64,000 nucleotides of DNA from Hyposmocoma kahamanoa (GCF_003589595.1 NW_020653750.1:1125562-1189561); one strand, 5' to 3'; shown: positions 9,753 to 22,045, counted from the stretch's first letter. Notes: generated by a model not told the origin, from the sequence alone. Made by a program: numbers and translations.

Positions 9753-12651
9753 CAGTGCCCAAGCTTTAGTGTTTTCCAGTAAAATATTAATGTACATGGT
9801 AAAACTTATCAGTTTATCGTTATAATAAGTCAAAAGTGCTTTTTCACATAAAACTCATAAAAATAATATGAACTACATGAAGCAAATTATGTATATGTAA
9901 AATTTTATAACTCTCCTATTTAAGCATAAAAAGTTATCAACTAATTTCTTTCGAAGAATCTTTAAACGTCTCTCATTGAAAAATTGTCATTTTGGAGATG
10001 AGGCCTTATTACACCAACGGCGCGGTATTTGAACTTTACAAGTAAAAAAAATGGTCAATAAGGTATTTTGTTGGGCTTAATTGTATTGAAATGACACACG
10101 ATAAATTGTTATCGTACCATATTTTAGTAGAAAACAGTGAATTATAGACACAAAAGCGTAAAAAATTCTCTAATAAAAAGGATCATAACACCAGCTTAAC
10201 AACCTTTTTATTTCATCGTAGAAGCACGAACATCCATTCTGCGAACGATATTCTAAAATACAGCCCACCCTAATTACCTATCGTATGGCGCCGTTACTCT
10301 TAGGATACGCTCAACCTCCATAATACGTGACTTTTTTCTCCGATGAGACACAAGAGCTCTGCTAACACTCTATCGGAGTAAATTGATTTTGTACGAGAAA
10401 TATTGTAAATTTTCTAGGACGCCAAGTCGTTACGTCAATGTAAACCGTGCGAGATCGTAAAAATGTTTCACCTCCGGTAGATATAGTACTTTCTTCATTA
10501 CGGTCTCAGTCCATCTAAGTAAATATTGGTGAACTTTGTAATTTACGAAATTGCCGAGGTATATAACTATTGAAAAAGTTACTTGCCGAGCGTCACTTGG
10601 AAATTAATTGAGAATTTGTTAAATCTTCCCTAAATCTGGGTGACATCATCATGGCTGGGGTCCGCTACATACCCCTATGTAGAGGACATTTCAAAGATTT
10701 GCACGAAGCATTATGCTTCCACATTTCTATGGCGAACGGTTGCGCTAGGCATTATATTGGTGTGCATGCTCCAACGTCGATCTCATCGTCACGTCGTCAC
10801 TTTCCAACAGGTGAGCTGGCGGTCAAATGTGCACGTATTCTATCAAAAAAAAAAATTCCAATTCTGATATACAGGTTGCTTGAAGTAATTTAGTTTTATG
10901 TTTCATTTATACAATGTGTGTTAAGATGGCGTTCTTCAGTTCCCAGTATGTACATTCAATACTGAAAAGAGTAGTGTAAATTTTCTCTCACACCTCTTTG
11001 AAAAATTTATTGCTTCGCATCGAAAAGCAATTTCAAGCGGAAAACACTGTGAGCAATATTCCTTTTACGGTTCATTCTGTGCACTACATATCGCATATAT
11101 TCTGTAGATTGGTTGAATTCAGCAAATTGTAGGTAAGATACATTGACTTCAATCAATTTGTAGCGACCTCAAGCCGCATACCAATTTAACACAACTGTTG
11201 TCCCTCTCTGGAGGTTTCCCCCCATGACCTGTTCTAACCAAGCCATTTCGGACACGTTTTAGGAATGAATTCTATAGTATAATAACGTCCGTATAATCGC
11301 AAATTTCAATTCATTAAGTGGTCTATTTGTCGACCAAAGCCGCAGTAAGCTTTACAAAATGGTAAAGCGCTTTAACTAACATAACCTCAAATCTCAGTAT
11401 TAGCAGAGGTCGCCGGCCACGGGCTGTTTTAATACTCTCTCGAGAGAATAAACTATTTTATATTGGTTTTATTGATATTATTATATTAGTGCTTATACTT
11501 GGCTTAATTAATGTTTTTTATCTGATTCACGGTGGACGCGCGTTTTGAATACTCCGACGAAGTTAAGCTATTCAATAGGACTTTCTTTTCTTCCTAGTAA
11601 TTCATAATTCTACAAAAACTCGACGCTACGTCGTAATCTGAAACAAAGTTGTCTGAAATAATTAAACCAAGCGTTGATTTTAGGTTACCTACGTCAATTT
11701 AATAAACTCTTGAAATTCAGTGGTAAATTACATCAGTTTTAGTCGTCGCCAGAACTTTTCTTTAGGTGATAAACGCTCTCGCAAATTGCCCACATTTATT
11801 CGAAGCTGCAGGAAACCGCCGCTAATGTGGACGGAGAGGAGGAATTCCTCTTTGTAGAACCCCCGGCTCTTTATTACTCGTATAGGCGCATTCATTCATA
11901 CAACATTGAACTTTGTCGAGCTTTCGTTGCAAATGAATTGAGTCGAATTTTCGCTTTAAAAGCGTTTTATGGTTCAACGCGGGATTATTGGAAAATGTTC
12001 AGACAAATTAATTCAATTTATTCAATTATGATTATCGCGTAAACGATACTCCGTATTTTACAATTGAAGTAATCAAATAGAAACAAAATGTTATTGACTA
12101 TATAAAATCTGTGACATATCAATTGCCTAGAATTATATTGCTCCAGCCATCATTTAAACAGCCAAGAGTTACTTTTTAATATTTTAAATCTGTCACTATA
12201 AATTAATATAAGAACGCTAAAAATCTTGTAATCTGATTTCTTGTTTCCTTTCTAGTAAAACAAACATCTAAGAAACAAAACAAAAACACTTCAAACGTAA
12301 CGATATGATCCTCGAGCTCAACAAAATGGAAAACCCATCCTGTGATCGAATGTTTCTTAACGTCACACCGGCGCGTGACTACTTGCCTTGCCATCGTTGC
12401 AGAAATTTGCAATTTTTCCCACCGTAAAATCTATTCCCGTGAAAAATACGTTGGACTGCCACTTCTGTCTTACCTAGGAAAAAGTCACGTACTATGGACA
12501 CTGACGGGTATTAAACGGTTATCGAACAGAAGTGCAGCGATATAACGGGGTGCCGGAAGGATTTTTTTCGTATGGCAGGTGTTGTAAGATAATGAAATGA
12601 AATACTCTACCTTTATATATACAATACAGCTACTACGTAAGTTTATTATGT
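9753..12651. other. Intergenic, no gene seen
   Basis: No coding frame longer than about 80 codons and no motif. The overlapping frames at 10640-10893 and the one at 11827-12042 show nothing recognisable. No member of the window's repeat families was found. Confidence 0.45.
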
Positions 12652-12699
12652 AAGTAGTGTTTTAAGGAGTTATGTAAATAACCCCTTAAAACACTACTT
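12652..12699. repeat. Near-perfect hairpin, about 22-bp stem
   Basis: AAGTAGTGTTTTAAGG pairs exactly with CCTTAAAACACTACTT. Inside, GTTAT pairs with ATAAC across one mismatch, leaving a 4-nt loop (GTAA). It is probably a tiny foldback element. Confidence 0.75.
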
Positions 12700-12839
12700 A
12701 AAAAAAATAGTAAGTATGTTATAAGAATTATTACCCGAACAAATATCATAATTATAAAAGTAATAATAATAATTCATTTATTTGTGAAAGCACAGGTGTC
12801 ATAGAAGCTGACATGTAGGTACACTACAACTTTTACATT

Positions 12840-12907
12840 AAAAAACCCAACCTCAAAAGTTCGTGGAATTCTCTTCGCAGAATCTCCTCCTTTTTTGAAG
12901 TCGACCA
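12840..12907 (+). mobile_element. Collapsed family 2 foldback element
   Basis: The left end (CAACCTCAAAAGTTCGTGG) is joined almost directly to the right end (CTCCTCCTTTTTTGAAGTCG). The roughly 350-bp interior present at 36467 and 52253 is missing. Confidence 0.7.
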
Positions 12908-13441
12908 AAATTATGTATAGTTTCACAGTGTCAGATCAAATATTAGGCATACAAATATTGAAGGTATATTATACATTGACTCACACGCACTTCGACAGAT
13001 AAAATTGAAATAAGCGCACCCTATTGGCTATCTAAATTAGATCTGATTGGGACAGACATTTTATCGCGCGTGTCGTGACTATCATGCGCAGCCATACTAC
13101 GGGGGAAGGTGTAACATGTTTCTTTTTCAATAATATTACATGGGCCTGCACACATGGATTTAATAACTCGGTCAGCAATTTAAACGCCGTGATTGTGACA
13201 TGTGTCAATTTTAATGGTAACTAGATGTTAAAATAATGATATTATAATGAATAACGTCAAAATAAATAAACAAATATCAATAATTACACAGTGAATTTAG
13301 GGATTTATTATTTAAAAATTACATTGCAATGTACTGTACTACTGTACAGTACTGTATTTTATTACTACTGTATTTTATTAGTCAATAACTTGTTTAACTG
13401 TTTTTTAAATAGCATGGTTTTTCTCAAACCCTAAAAAAATC
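12908..13441. other. Intergenic, no gene seen
   Basis: AT-rich. A small imperfect tandem of ACTGTACTACTGTA and TACTGTATTTTATTA lies near 13330-13382. No gene. Confidence 0.5.
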
Positions 13442-13644
13442 GCAAAAATCTTGGGGGCACCTGCCACTGTACCTATCACCCCGAAACATAAGTTGACGAG
13501 TCCCATGTGCCTGTAATTTTATCAGCACCCTTACCCTTCCAAACCGGAACGCAGTAATGCTCACATTACTGCTTTGCGGCCGTAATAGGTAAGGTTGCAG
13601 TGCTTCCCTGGACGAACTTTTTTCCACGGTGCTCTACTGCTACT
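13442..13644 (-). repeat. Repeat family 1
   Basis: Contains ACATAAGTTGACGAGTCCCA, CGGAACGCAGTAATGCTCAC, TTCCCTGGACGAACT and GCTCTACTGCTAC. The A-rich end half is missing. Confidence 0.8.
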
Positions 13645-13689
13645 TTCGGAAAATTATTGTAAATTTTCATATTAAAATATTTTTTTAAA

Positions 13690-13948
13690 CTAACTATATT
13701 ACGTTTTCACGCCTATACCGCTTAACCAAATTTGATGTATTTTAGTATAGAGATAAATGGGACCTATGTAGATAAAGGACATCAGCTACTTTTTATCACA
13801 AAAATCAATCTTAAAGTGGGTGAAATAGGGGATGAAAATTTGTATGGAGAACCAATCAATCATTTCTCAAGTAAGTAGTACGCAGGCTAATCGAAATACT
13901 TATTCCACGAAGACGAAGTTGGGAGCATCAGCTAGTAAATTAATAAAT
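13690..13948 (+). repeat. Common lepidopteran interspersed repeat (family 7)
   Basis: The sequence opens near TTTTCACGCCTATACCGC, continues with TTTTAGTATAGAGATAAATG and CAGCTACTTTTTATCAC, and closes with CACGAAGACGAAGTTGG and CAGCTAGTAAATTAATAA. From memory this resembles a very common insect non-coding repeat whose canonical end reads GCGGGCAAAAGCTAGT. The class is not settled by what is visible. Confidence 0.55.
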
Positions 13949-14650
13949 TGTTTTTATTATAAAGCAAGAAGAACAAATACAAGAGTCTCTCTCTTCTTTT
14001 TTAACAAATTCATTTTTAGGTTTTACAATTTGACAAGAAAAATGTTCCACTTTTATTTCAAAGGAAGTCTTATTTTGGTCTCGTTATAGAGGCGCATAAA
14101 AAAACTTTTATGGGAACAAACTGTAACAAACAGGCATAATACTATGATTTCTTCTATAATTATGTTCTTTTTTTTAATATAGTGCACTGCACCTATAATA
14201 ATCAATTATAAAAGACAAAGCATACGTTTAATTATAGTTCAGTGAATTGAAACTTAGCTACAAAAATTTTAAAATACACAATTATTAATTTATTTATTGC
14301 TCATTCCTGAATTATTTTATTTTAACCAAATGTTTTCAGAAAATAAATACATATTTATTTTTTATAGCCTGGTTTTGCTATTAAATAATATCAGATTTTT
14401 ATAGTAATTTTTATTATAATATTCAATTTGTTATATTTTTTCCAGACATAGACTTTACAGTATGTAGGTAAAAATTCTCATTCACTGCTGTCATTTATTT
14501 TAGGATGTTCTGGAACCAATTTCCAAAAAAAGTATTTATTTTTTCATACTTTGACAACTTGAACATTCTATAACAATTTATTTGAGTTGTATTGTGGCCA
14601 TTCAAACATCTGCAAAATCCTAAAACTGTCTTTTAAGCTTCTAATCACTG
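13949..14650. other. Intergenic, no gene seen
   Basis: Very AT-rich; nothing recognised. Confidence 0.5.
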
Positions 14651-14850
14651 GAATCATCATCATTTATACGTCCCACTGCTAACTACGGGTCCTCTCTCAG
14701 GCGAGGGTTTAGGTCAAAGTATGCCACGCTGGCACAGTACAGGTTGGGGACTTCCCACGTTTTCAGAAAGTTGTGAGCCTTCGTTGACGTGCAGATTTCA
14801 TCACGCAGTTTTCCTTCACCGAAAAACTCATGAAAGCATAAAGTTCAAAT
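14651..14850 (+). repeat. Common lepidopteran interspersed repeat (family 8)
   Basis: ATCATCATCATTTATACGTC, CCCACTGCTAAC, CCTCTCTCAGGCGAGGG, CACGCTGGCACAGTAC and GTTTTCCTTCACCGAAAAAC follow the layout of a ubiquitous lepidopteran LINE/SINE tail. A reversed piece lies at 54270-54420. Confidence 0.65.
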
Positions 14851-15171
14851 TACACTTTGGAATATTTTTTATATCTTTTTTATAGCGATAATACTCAATT
14901 TACTTTTACTTCGCTGTATCTCTACGTCAGTTTTTATAGTTTCTATCATAGTTGCATACAGTAGACGTGGAACGAAATGTTCCAGTTCGAATAGGATAAA
15001 AACTTTTTTGTTTTCTAGACTGCAACCTTTCACATGCTGTCGAATGCACAACGAAGCATAATAGGTAGATGTCGATCACGAATATGAAACAAAAAGTATT
15101 TAGCAGAAATGTAAACTTCACTGCATGGATGAAAAAATTGGAACTTTAATTTTTATTTTTGAATTTATAAC

Positions 15172-15533
15172 ATCAAGTGACGGGACGAACAAGTCGTGCG
15201 CCCGGTGATAAGCGAAGCGCCTGTCCATACAAGTTGCAATGTCACTGAGAGCTTTAAATCGTAAAGATCTGAAGGGCACCGTTACTGCGTCCGTCAACCT
15301 AAGACAAGTCCCATGTGCCTGTCATTACCCTTCAAAACCTAATGCTCACATTACTGCTTGGCGGCTGATGTAGCTGCTTCATTACAAAAACTAACTGAAA
15401 TTAACAAACAAAACTAAAATTAAAACTATCTTTCATCAAAATACCGTGTCGTCTGCGCGTATGAAATACGCCGTGTGCATAGGATCTTAAGTGGCAGTAC
15501 TTCCACGAACTCTTTCCCAAAAAACTTCTGCTA
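15172..15533 (-). repeat. Repeat family 1 with internal insertion
   Basis: The left part (CAAGTGACGGGACGAACAAG to GCTCACATTACTGCTTGGCG) ends near 15365. Unrelated AT-rich sequence (about 15370-15490) follows, then the family resumes with GTGGCAGTACTTCCACGAAC and ends near CTTCTGCTA. Confidence 0.75.
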
Positions 15534-16811
15534 AAAAAATTATTTACAAAATTATACATAAAAAATAGATTCTAGTTGGTCTAGCCATGGTAACCCATTG
15601 GACGGTCTTAATAAATTTGAAAACTTTAGATCGGAGAGTATTCAATTTGTTTATTCTTAACAGGAATCGAGGACTTATCCATAGCAATCGAGTTAATAAA
15701 CCGAATAATATTTGGTAGTTTCATAATTGAGTACTTCACAAACGAAGAGGATATTGAGCTCCCCTAACTTTTGCGTCAACAAAGCAGTTTGATGTACTTC
15801 CTTCAACTTAGATAAGCAGAGGCTTCGATATTTATGACAACTTCCCTGGTTGAATGCAAACATAAAGTTCACGACTAGCTTCGGGAGAACTCTGGTCTAA
15901 CCGGAAATCCCAACATTTGGTAGAAATTAAATGGTCACTGTAATTAGTACTGTACCTAAGTTACTACATAGTAGGGATCATCTCAAAAACTTTGGTTTAT
16001 TTCACCATTTTACATATTTTCACTTTCAGGTTACAAATCAATAATGTTATATGTCAAGATCTTCTGTTTTCTTATTTCAATCCTTAACATTCTAAATATA
16101 AAACTATAATCACTACCTATATTCAGCCAGCAATTCTACTCATAGAGTAGAGCCTAGTCTACAGTACTGTACTAAGAGTTATACAGATTTATCTAAGTTG
16201 GAGATATGCTTTAGGAATTGACAGAAAATTGAATGTATTTAAACAAGCATAAACTATTAAGATTTGGTTTATCGTCTTCTTTGATATGGAGGAAACAACC
16301 GGAAACTTTTACTTTAATTTTGTAAGGTACGTCGTAGTAACAAATCGTCATTTGATTTTCTTTTATAATTTAATAAGTGGCCGTGAGCTTGTAGGAGAAG
16401 GCTAGAAGTCGGTTAAATAAATGATGTAGAGATCGTGTATCGGTCTCTATATATTCTTGTATTTCTTTGACGCAATCGGTAACCACACGTGAGATCAGTA
16501 ACAAATTATAATTGTACGTAGTATACGACACATGATATTTAGAGGAATAAATTAGGCTTAAAATATCAACTATATTTATAATGGACTTAATACAACCTTA
16601 CCAACCTATTGTTAAATATTCAAATGAAACAAAATGCGTTTTTTTTATATTTTATGACAAAGCACAAATGGATGAACTTTTATACATTGTGTCATTGACT
16701 AAATCAAAATTTAATAAATAAAAATCTTTTTCACTAAATGTGCCATGGTATAAAATTACTAATAAACTTTTTTTGAGGTCATAACTTAATGCGTTTTCAT
16801 TAACAACAAGT
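15534..16811. other. Intergenic, no gene seen
   Basis: Downstream flank of the second I29 gene (which reads leftward). No gene or known repeat recognised. Confidence 0.5.
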
Positions 16812-16923
16812 ACAGTCAAGAACACATCAAGCTTGACACTTTATACTTTGAACCGTTCTTATCCTAAGCAGCATAGAGTTGGATTTAAGTCTTAAGTATT
16901 AAGCTTGACGTGTTCTTGACTGT
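16812..16923. mobile_element. Short foldback MITE next to an I29 gene
   Basis: The left arm ACAGTCAAGAACACATCAAG (continuing CTTG) mirrors the right arm CAAGCTTGACGTGTTCTTGA (continuing CTGT) with one mismatch, in a 112-bp unit. It lies 18 bp beyond the stop of the I29 gene, so it is probably within or next to that gene's 3' UTR. Confidence 0.75.
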
Positions 16924-16941
16924 GCGTGATACATACGACAT

Positions 16942-17349
16942 TTATTTCTTTTTCATATCAAATCTAAATAAATCTGCTGCCTTAGGAATTCCGTCATTTC
17001 CATAAAGCTTTTTAAGTTCCGAATCAATCTTGGGAGTAGACGTCATCATGCTTTCTTCCCTGTCTTGTTCATCGAGATCAGCAAAAAAGTTTGGCACCAT
17101 TTTCGTAAGCCCAGGTTGACGGTTAATGTCATTGACCTTTTGCAATGTACGGACAAAATTTTGATATCTTCTGTGATATTCTTCTGCACTCCTAAATGAC
17201 TTATGAAATGCTTTTATAAAATTCTGGTACAAATGTGGTCCATCTGCTAGATTGAATATTGGATATGTTGATTGCGCCCGGTCTTGGCTGTGACAAGTTT
17301 TAAGTAAATACAGTATTAATACACAACTACAAACTAAATGGTGGATCAT
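16942..17349 (-). CDS. Secreted single-domain I29 (cathepsin propeptide-like) protein
   Basis: Single-exon protein of 135 residues. The open frame extends upstream without an ATG. The ATG at 17349-17347 was chosen because it opens a clear signal peptide (MIHHLVCSCVLILYLLKTCHS), with likely cleavage near CHS/QD. Residues about 36-93 show the I29 pattern: LYQNFIKAFHKSFRSAEEYH, RRYQNFVRTLQKVNDIN, then FFADLDEQD. A charged tail of about 40 residues ends in MKKK. There is no protease catalytic domain, so this is a free propeptide, the arrangement of small cysteine-protease inhibitors such as Bombyx BCPI. Expected site of action is extracellular or in the secretory pathway, against cathepsin L-like enzymes; that is inference. 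The stop codon lies inside an AATAAA sequence. A foldback element sits just downstream. Confidence 0.8.
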   Translation of the reverse strand: MIHHLVCSCVLILYLLKTCHSQDRAQSTYPIFNLADGPHLYQNFIKAFHKSFRSAEEYHRRYQNFVRTLQKVNDINRQPGLTKMVPNFFADLDEQDREESMMTSTPKIDSELKKLYGNDGIPKAADLFRFDMKKK

Positions 17350-17519
17350 TTTAAGGAGCTTGGGCCTCCTTAGGCTGATGCAATTACTGGCACAGTCAAC
17401 TGGAGTGTTTATGTCCCACCTCAACCTATTTTCGGATACTTAAATGTCAACAGGCGGTAGTAACCACATCCAATCAAAACGACTGATTGATTTTGAACAT
17501 AAAAGAAATGAAACTATTT
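17350..17519 (-). other. Upstream flank of the I29 gene
   Basis: Presumed promoter and 5' UTR. On the minus strand ATTTAAGTATCC is weakly TATA-like and CTCCAGTTGAC is weakly initiator-like, but neither is strong enough to call. Confidence 0.3.
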
Positions 17520-17660
17520 TTTCTGATCTAAAGCTGAGTCAGCCGTGACCATGGGATCTATAAAGGGTACAGTACGGTGGTTAGTTTGAAAAAACAAATG
17601 TGTACGCGATTCAGATCTGAAAAAATAGTAACTACAAAGTCTACATTTCTGAAAAACTAT
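17520..17660 (+). repeat. Repeat family 6
   Basis: GTGACCATGGGATC, GTGGTTAGTTTGAAAAAACA and TACGCGATTCAGATCTGAAA match the 5821 copy. Confidence 0.6.
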
Positions 17661-17932
17661 TCTCCGTTCGGTACCTTTATACGATAACGCTATTTATGAT
17701 TATAGACTCAATAAAACTGAAAATCAAATACCGTATTAATTAATTCGTTTCCAATCCTTTCTTTGAAAGAGATCTCGTGATTCGCAGCGGCAATTGTTAG
17801 CTCAAATGCTGGACACAAACTTACTATAGGACGTAAACTAGCTTATTAAATGTTTCCACTACGTTTGTACTTGTAGTAGTAAAATGTACATCAAAACATT
17901 GGAAGATTAACTTGTGAAACTTCGACGTTGAT

Positions 17933-18165
17933 CATTACTGCGTTCCGGTTTTGAAGGGTGAGAGTGCTGGTAAAATTGCAGACACATGGGACTTGTCAAC
18001 TTATGTCAATGGGGTGGGGATGGGGTGATCCATCACCGACGCAGTGATAGTGCCCCTCAGATCTTTGTGATTCAAAGCTCTGAGTGGCACTGCAACTGTT
18101 GTGGATATGCGTGTCGCTTACCACGCACGACTTGTTCGTCTCATCACTTGGTGTCATAAAAAAAT
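17933..18165 (+). repeat. Repeat family 1, 5'-truncated
   Basis: Starts at ACTGCGTTCCGGTTTTGAAG, runs through CTCAGATCTTTGTGATTCAA and ends at CACTTGGTGTCATAAAAAAA. Confidence 0.8.
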
Positions 18166-18892
18166 GTATACATAAGGGACAATTTAAAAATGTTATTTTC
18201 CAAATTGGTTCTAATGGGAATCGAACTCGAGACCTCTTCATCTAGCGTACACAGTGTTAACGGCCGGGTCATCGAAATATACCTACTGAGTTTTGTTTAA
18301 CTGGGCCACTAAGGGGATTTTCATGTGATTTTCAAACTTGTCGCAGGTACAGAGAAAGTATTGTTCACTTTTTATGGGAATAATTTTTGTTCGAATGAAT
18401 TTTTGGTCGAGCGTTATTATATTTGACCAACTTCTTGGCTGTCCAGATTTTTTTATTCGATAAAAAGATATATTATTATAAACAAAATCCGCTTCGATTT
18501 ATAAAAAAAAAAATACGTTATTAATTTTAACGATAAACTCACGCTTGGCAAAAATTTACTGTACCAAAATGATTTCCATAAAAAGGAAAAATATAGTCTA
18601 TTATTGTACTACTACTAGTATCTGTTATAGTTTCGAGTTTCCTCATATTGTCCCTAACAAAGAAACCAGTGCATGTATACATATGAATATCGACTTTATG
18701 CTACAGATTCAGATCAGATGAAATATCGATTAGAAAGAATATGCTATTTGATACTGTCCATTACATATTTTTAGGATCATTCATTAAAAACTAAACAAGG
18801 CATGTTATTATTGATACAAAGATTAAACAGCACAAAGAAAAATCCTTTGAGGGATCTGATTGGTCTCGGAACTTAATGTCTGTTGCCATGCA
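18166..18892. other. Intergenic, no gene seen
   Basis: AT-rich, nothing recognised. Confidence 0.5.
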
Positions 18893-19020
18893 TGTTCAAT
18901 TGTCGGCTACAGCTGTCTCGGTCTGAGTTCCAATCCAGCCAGATCAAAGAAATTTTTCTTTGTGTTTTTCGATCTTTGTATCAATAAATAATAATAATAA
19001 ACTAGTTTAGTATATTCACA
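18893..19020 (+). repeat. tRNA-derived SINE (family 3), tail half
   Basis: A B-box-like TGAGTTCCAATCC is followed by the family body (GATCAAAGAAATTTTTCTTT, CGATCTTTGTATCAATAA) and ACTAGTTTAGTATATTC. Confidence 0.65.
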
Positions 19021-19100
19021 AAAAAAATACGAATATCATGACTGTAAAAGATTCAATAAATACATATTCAAGGCGTTGTTAAGTTTGCAAATAAGTTAAA

Positions 19101-19160
19101 GGTTCATAATCAATGGTCCTTTACGTTTTTGGTTCATAATCAATGGTCCTTTACGTTTTC
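19101..19160 (+). repeat. 30-bp tandem duplication
   Basis: GGTTCATAATCAATGGTCCT plus TTACGTTTT occurs twice, head to tail. The two copies are identical, so the duplication is recent. Confidence 0.8.
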
Positions 19161-20460
19161 TGTATAAATTACCACTATAAGTAGAAACATCATCAAAAAT
19201 TGTCAAGCTAATTATGAAAATTTATCAATTTCGCTGAATCTGATACACGTATTCTTTCAGATCTCTCGAACTGTCGCAGACAAAAAACTACATCGTACCT
19301 AGAACTTTGTCAATTAGGAAAATTCTACGTAAGACCATAAACGGGAGAAGATAACGATAGTAATAGCTGTCGTCTTGACTCAACTATATGTATAATAAAA
19401 CAGGACATTATCTCCAACATGCGAGTTTCCTTGGAATATAAATAATTACCATGATAACACGGGAGCGGTCGACCCCTTTCCTGTCGCGGTCGAGGACGCG
19501 CGGCCCGCCCATTGGAACCGGCCCTGTTAAGTCATTCAGGGGTTCTTTTCAGATGGAATAGATGCTGTTTTGATAACCATTTCAGAAGAAATATAGTTAT
19601 TCATTGCTTGGAATTTAAAAGAAGTCGTAAATGCGTTTACATGTACGCTGCCAACAGTAAATTGTTGTTTATAGAACTTTAAAGTATTTCTCATAATCAT
19701 AGATATAAGAAAATTACCACCACACTTGTCCGTCACATTGGTTATCACAAGAACTGTAAAGAAAAATATGAAATAGCTGCAGGTAAGGTCATTGAATGTA
19801 CAATAAAAATATACTAGTTATGTGTAATAAACTACACATAACTAGGTGCATCAACATGGAGTCGTTCAACCAACTATAAAACCTAGTAAATTGAATTAAC
19901 ATCTTATCTCGACAAGGGATGGGATTCTGTGTCATGGCTCCAATTCAGTCTTTACGAGTATTCAATCACTGAGTGAGACATCCGCATTTGTAAAAGCCAA
20001 TGAAATTTCTCAAAGCCAATAGAAGCGTATCCCGCTCCGGGTTTGATTCGGAAGATATTCAGTAAATAAATGGATATAAATGCACAGTTGCGAAGACTTG
20101 AGGCGGTTGTAGATGGGAATTGTCCTCGAATAGTTGTTTATATACTAGTCATGAGGTCGCTTTGCAATGAAGAGTGATTATGAGCGTTTGGTTGCGCTCT
20201 CTCTCTTTGATCCAGAAATATGTGTGGAAGTTGATGCTATTTCGTAACCGCCAGATTATGCGCGACACCGATTTGAAGGCATTGGCATGAAACTGTTAAA
20301 TCAAAATGTATTCTATTAAACTTGTATAACTACTTGTCCTATATACTTGTCAACTCGTGCCCATGAAGCATATAACCGTTCTGAAATATCGGGGAAACAA
20401 AACTCATAACGTGACAACAAAGACTATTTTTGGTATTGCATTGTTTATTTTTTATTTTTT
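19161..20460. other. Intergenic, no gene seen; one small palindrome
   Basis: A 13-bp perfect inverted repeat (CTAGTTATGTGTA at 19814-19826, TACACATAACTAG at 19833-19845) has a 6-nt loop. A GC-rich patch at 19465-19530 stands out from its AT-rich surroundings, but I recognise nothing in it. No gene. Confidence 0.5.
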
Positions 20461-20715
20461 TATAATACCCAGTGACGGGACGAAAAAGTCGTGCACAGTT
20501 ACAGTGTCACTCAGAACTTTAAATCGTAAAGATCTGAGGGGCACTGTCACAGAGCTTGTCACCTAGACATGAGTTGACAAGTTCCATATGTCTCTAATTT
20601 CACCAGCACCTTTATCCTTCACAACCGGAACGCAGTAATGTTCACATTACTGCTTGGTAGCAGAAATACATACTTACCTGAACGTACTCTATCACAAGAA
20701 GCTGTACTGCTACTA
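20461..20715 (-). repeat. Repeat family 1, near full length
   Basis: Runs from TACCCAGTGACGGGACG through CTCAGAACTTTAAATCG, CGGAACGCAGTAATGTTCAC and CTGAACGTACTCTATCACAA to CTGTACTGCTACTAAA. Confidence 0.8.
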
Positions 20716-21371
20716 AATACTTTCTAATCAATAAAAAAATTGTTCTACTTTGCTATCGTCTAATGTTACAGTATAATACAAATTTCAATTTAAAATAAGA
20801 ATTTACCTAATGCCTTTCCAATATCGTAAAAACTGCGCATCATCACGAATACGACGTTGGAAATATGTAGTTTTCGAAGTGAGTTCATCGAGTCGTAAAT
20901 TCGCATCATGACGAAATTGGTTTCAAAGATTTCGGCAGGTCACAGTGAGTAGTGACCACCTAATGGCCGTATCAGACCGGCCCCTTCCTTGTACCTGAGG
21001 CAGCTCCTCAGGGATGGCTACCTAAGCTGAGTGGAGTTTCAAATTTTAGCTGAATCTTCTCGTTATGTCAAAGCACGTTTTGCTCTTTTAGTTAGGTGCA
21101 GTGCCTGCTTCGAAGATTGTTGACATTTCGCTTAACACGTTCGGGAAAAAGGGAGTTTATCTTGCTCCATGCCAATGAATTATTTAACTGACGATTCGTG
21201 CTCGAGCTCTAGCATTATACCATTATGGATACCATTTTTATGTGGTGATGTGGAAGTTTGAAAGATGTTTAAAAGGGTTACATCAAAATTCAGAGCTATT
21301 TAATATTAAATTTACAAGAAACCAATTAAATACTTACTTGTGAGTCTAAATTAATTAAGGGTTAAACATTA
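20716..21371. other. Intergenic, no gene seen
   Basis: No gene. The stretch at 20960-21030 is relatively GC-rich (CAGACCGGCCCCTTCCTTG, CTGAGGCAGCTCCTCAGGG) and may be part of an old LINE, but this cannot be shown. Confidence 0.4.
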
Positions 21372-21490
21372 AGTCACAATATCGTGTTCTTAGGTTTTTG
21401 CGATAGTTACACATAGTAAATAAAACTATTTTTTATAAAAATATATAAGACTTGTAAGGGACCTGAAACGTTGGTTTGTTTGAAAAACAA
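21372..21490 (+). repeat. Repeat family 6 fragment
   Basis: ATAGTTACACATAGTAAAT, and GTAAGGGACCTGAAACGTTG followed by GTTTGTTTGAAAAAC, match the other copies. Confidence 0.6.
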
Positions 21491-21548
21491 TCTATATCTA
21501 ACAATCTCAATATTCACAATTTTATATCTTATCATAAATAAACCCAAA

Positions 21549-21688
21549 GACGAGTCCCATGTGCGTGTAAACACTCTTACTCTGCCAAATCTGAACGCAT
21601 TAATGCTCACATTTCTGCTAAGTGGAAGAAATAAACAGAGCAGTACTTCCCTGGACGAACTCTTTCACAAGGAGCTCTACTGCTACTG
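21549..21688 (-). repeat. Repeat family 1 fragment
   Basis: ACGAGTCCCATGTGCGTG, TTAATGCTCACATTTCTGC, CAGTACTTCCCTGGACGAAC and AAGGAGCTCTACTGCTACTG are present. The A-rich end half is missing. Confidence 0.8.
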
Positions 21689-21794
21689 AGTATTTTACAT
21701 AAGCGATAAGTACCATTCACAGTAAGATTACAACTGTATATAGCATTATGCTACGGTCTAAGCAACTGGTACCGTTCAAAATAAAAGAAATCAG

Positions 21795-22045
21795 TACAGA
21801 CTACTAAAAAAACCGACCTCAAAAGTACTTGGAATTACGTCTATTTGCTAATTTTTATTGAAATATCATTAAATTCGCCACTATGCAGGACTTGACACTG
21901 GAGATAATAAAAATTGGTTCTTACTACTCAAGGAATATTGAGAGAAAAACGCCTGGAATTGGAGAAATAGCAAAATCAGCCATTAAAATAATTGCTCCTT
22001 AAGAAAATTTAGGCGCTATTTATAAAAATGATTCTTAAACGAAAA
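21795..22045 (+). mobile_element. Family 2 foldback element, 3'-truncated
   Basis: Starts ACTAAAAAAACCGACCTCAA. The interior CGCCACTATGCAGGACTTGA and GGCGCTATTTATAAAAATGA matches 36467. The right terminal repeat is missing. Confidence 0.7.

Noticed and set aside
10640..10893. Two overlapping plus-strand frames of 75-80 codons
   Set aside because: No motif and no splice signals that would extend them.
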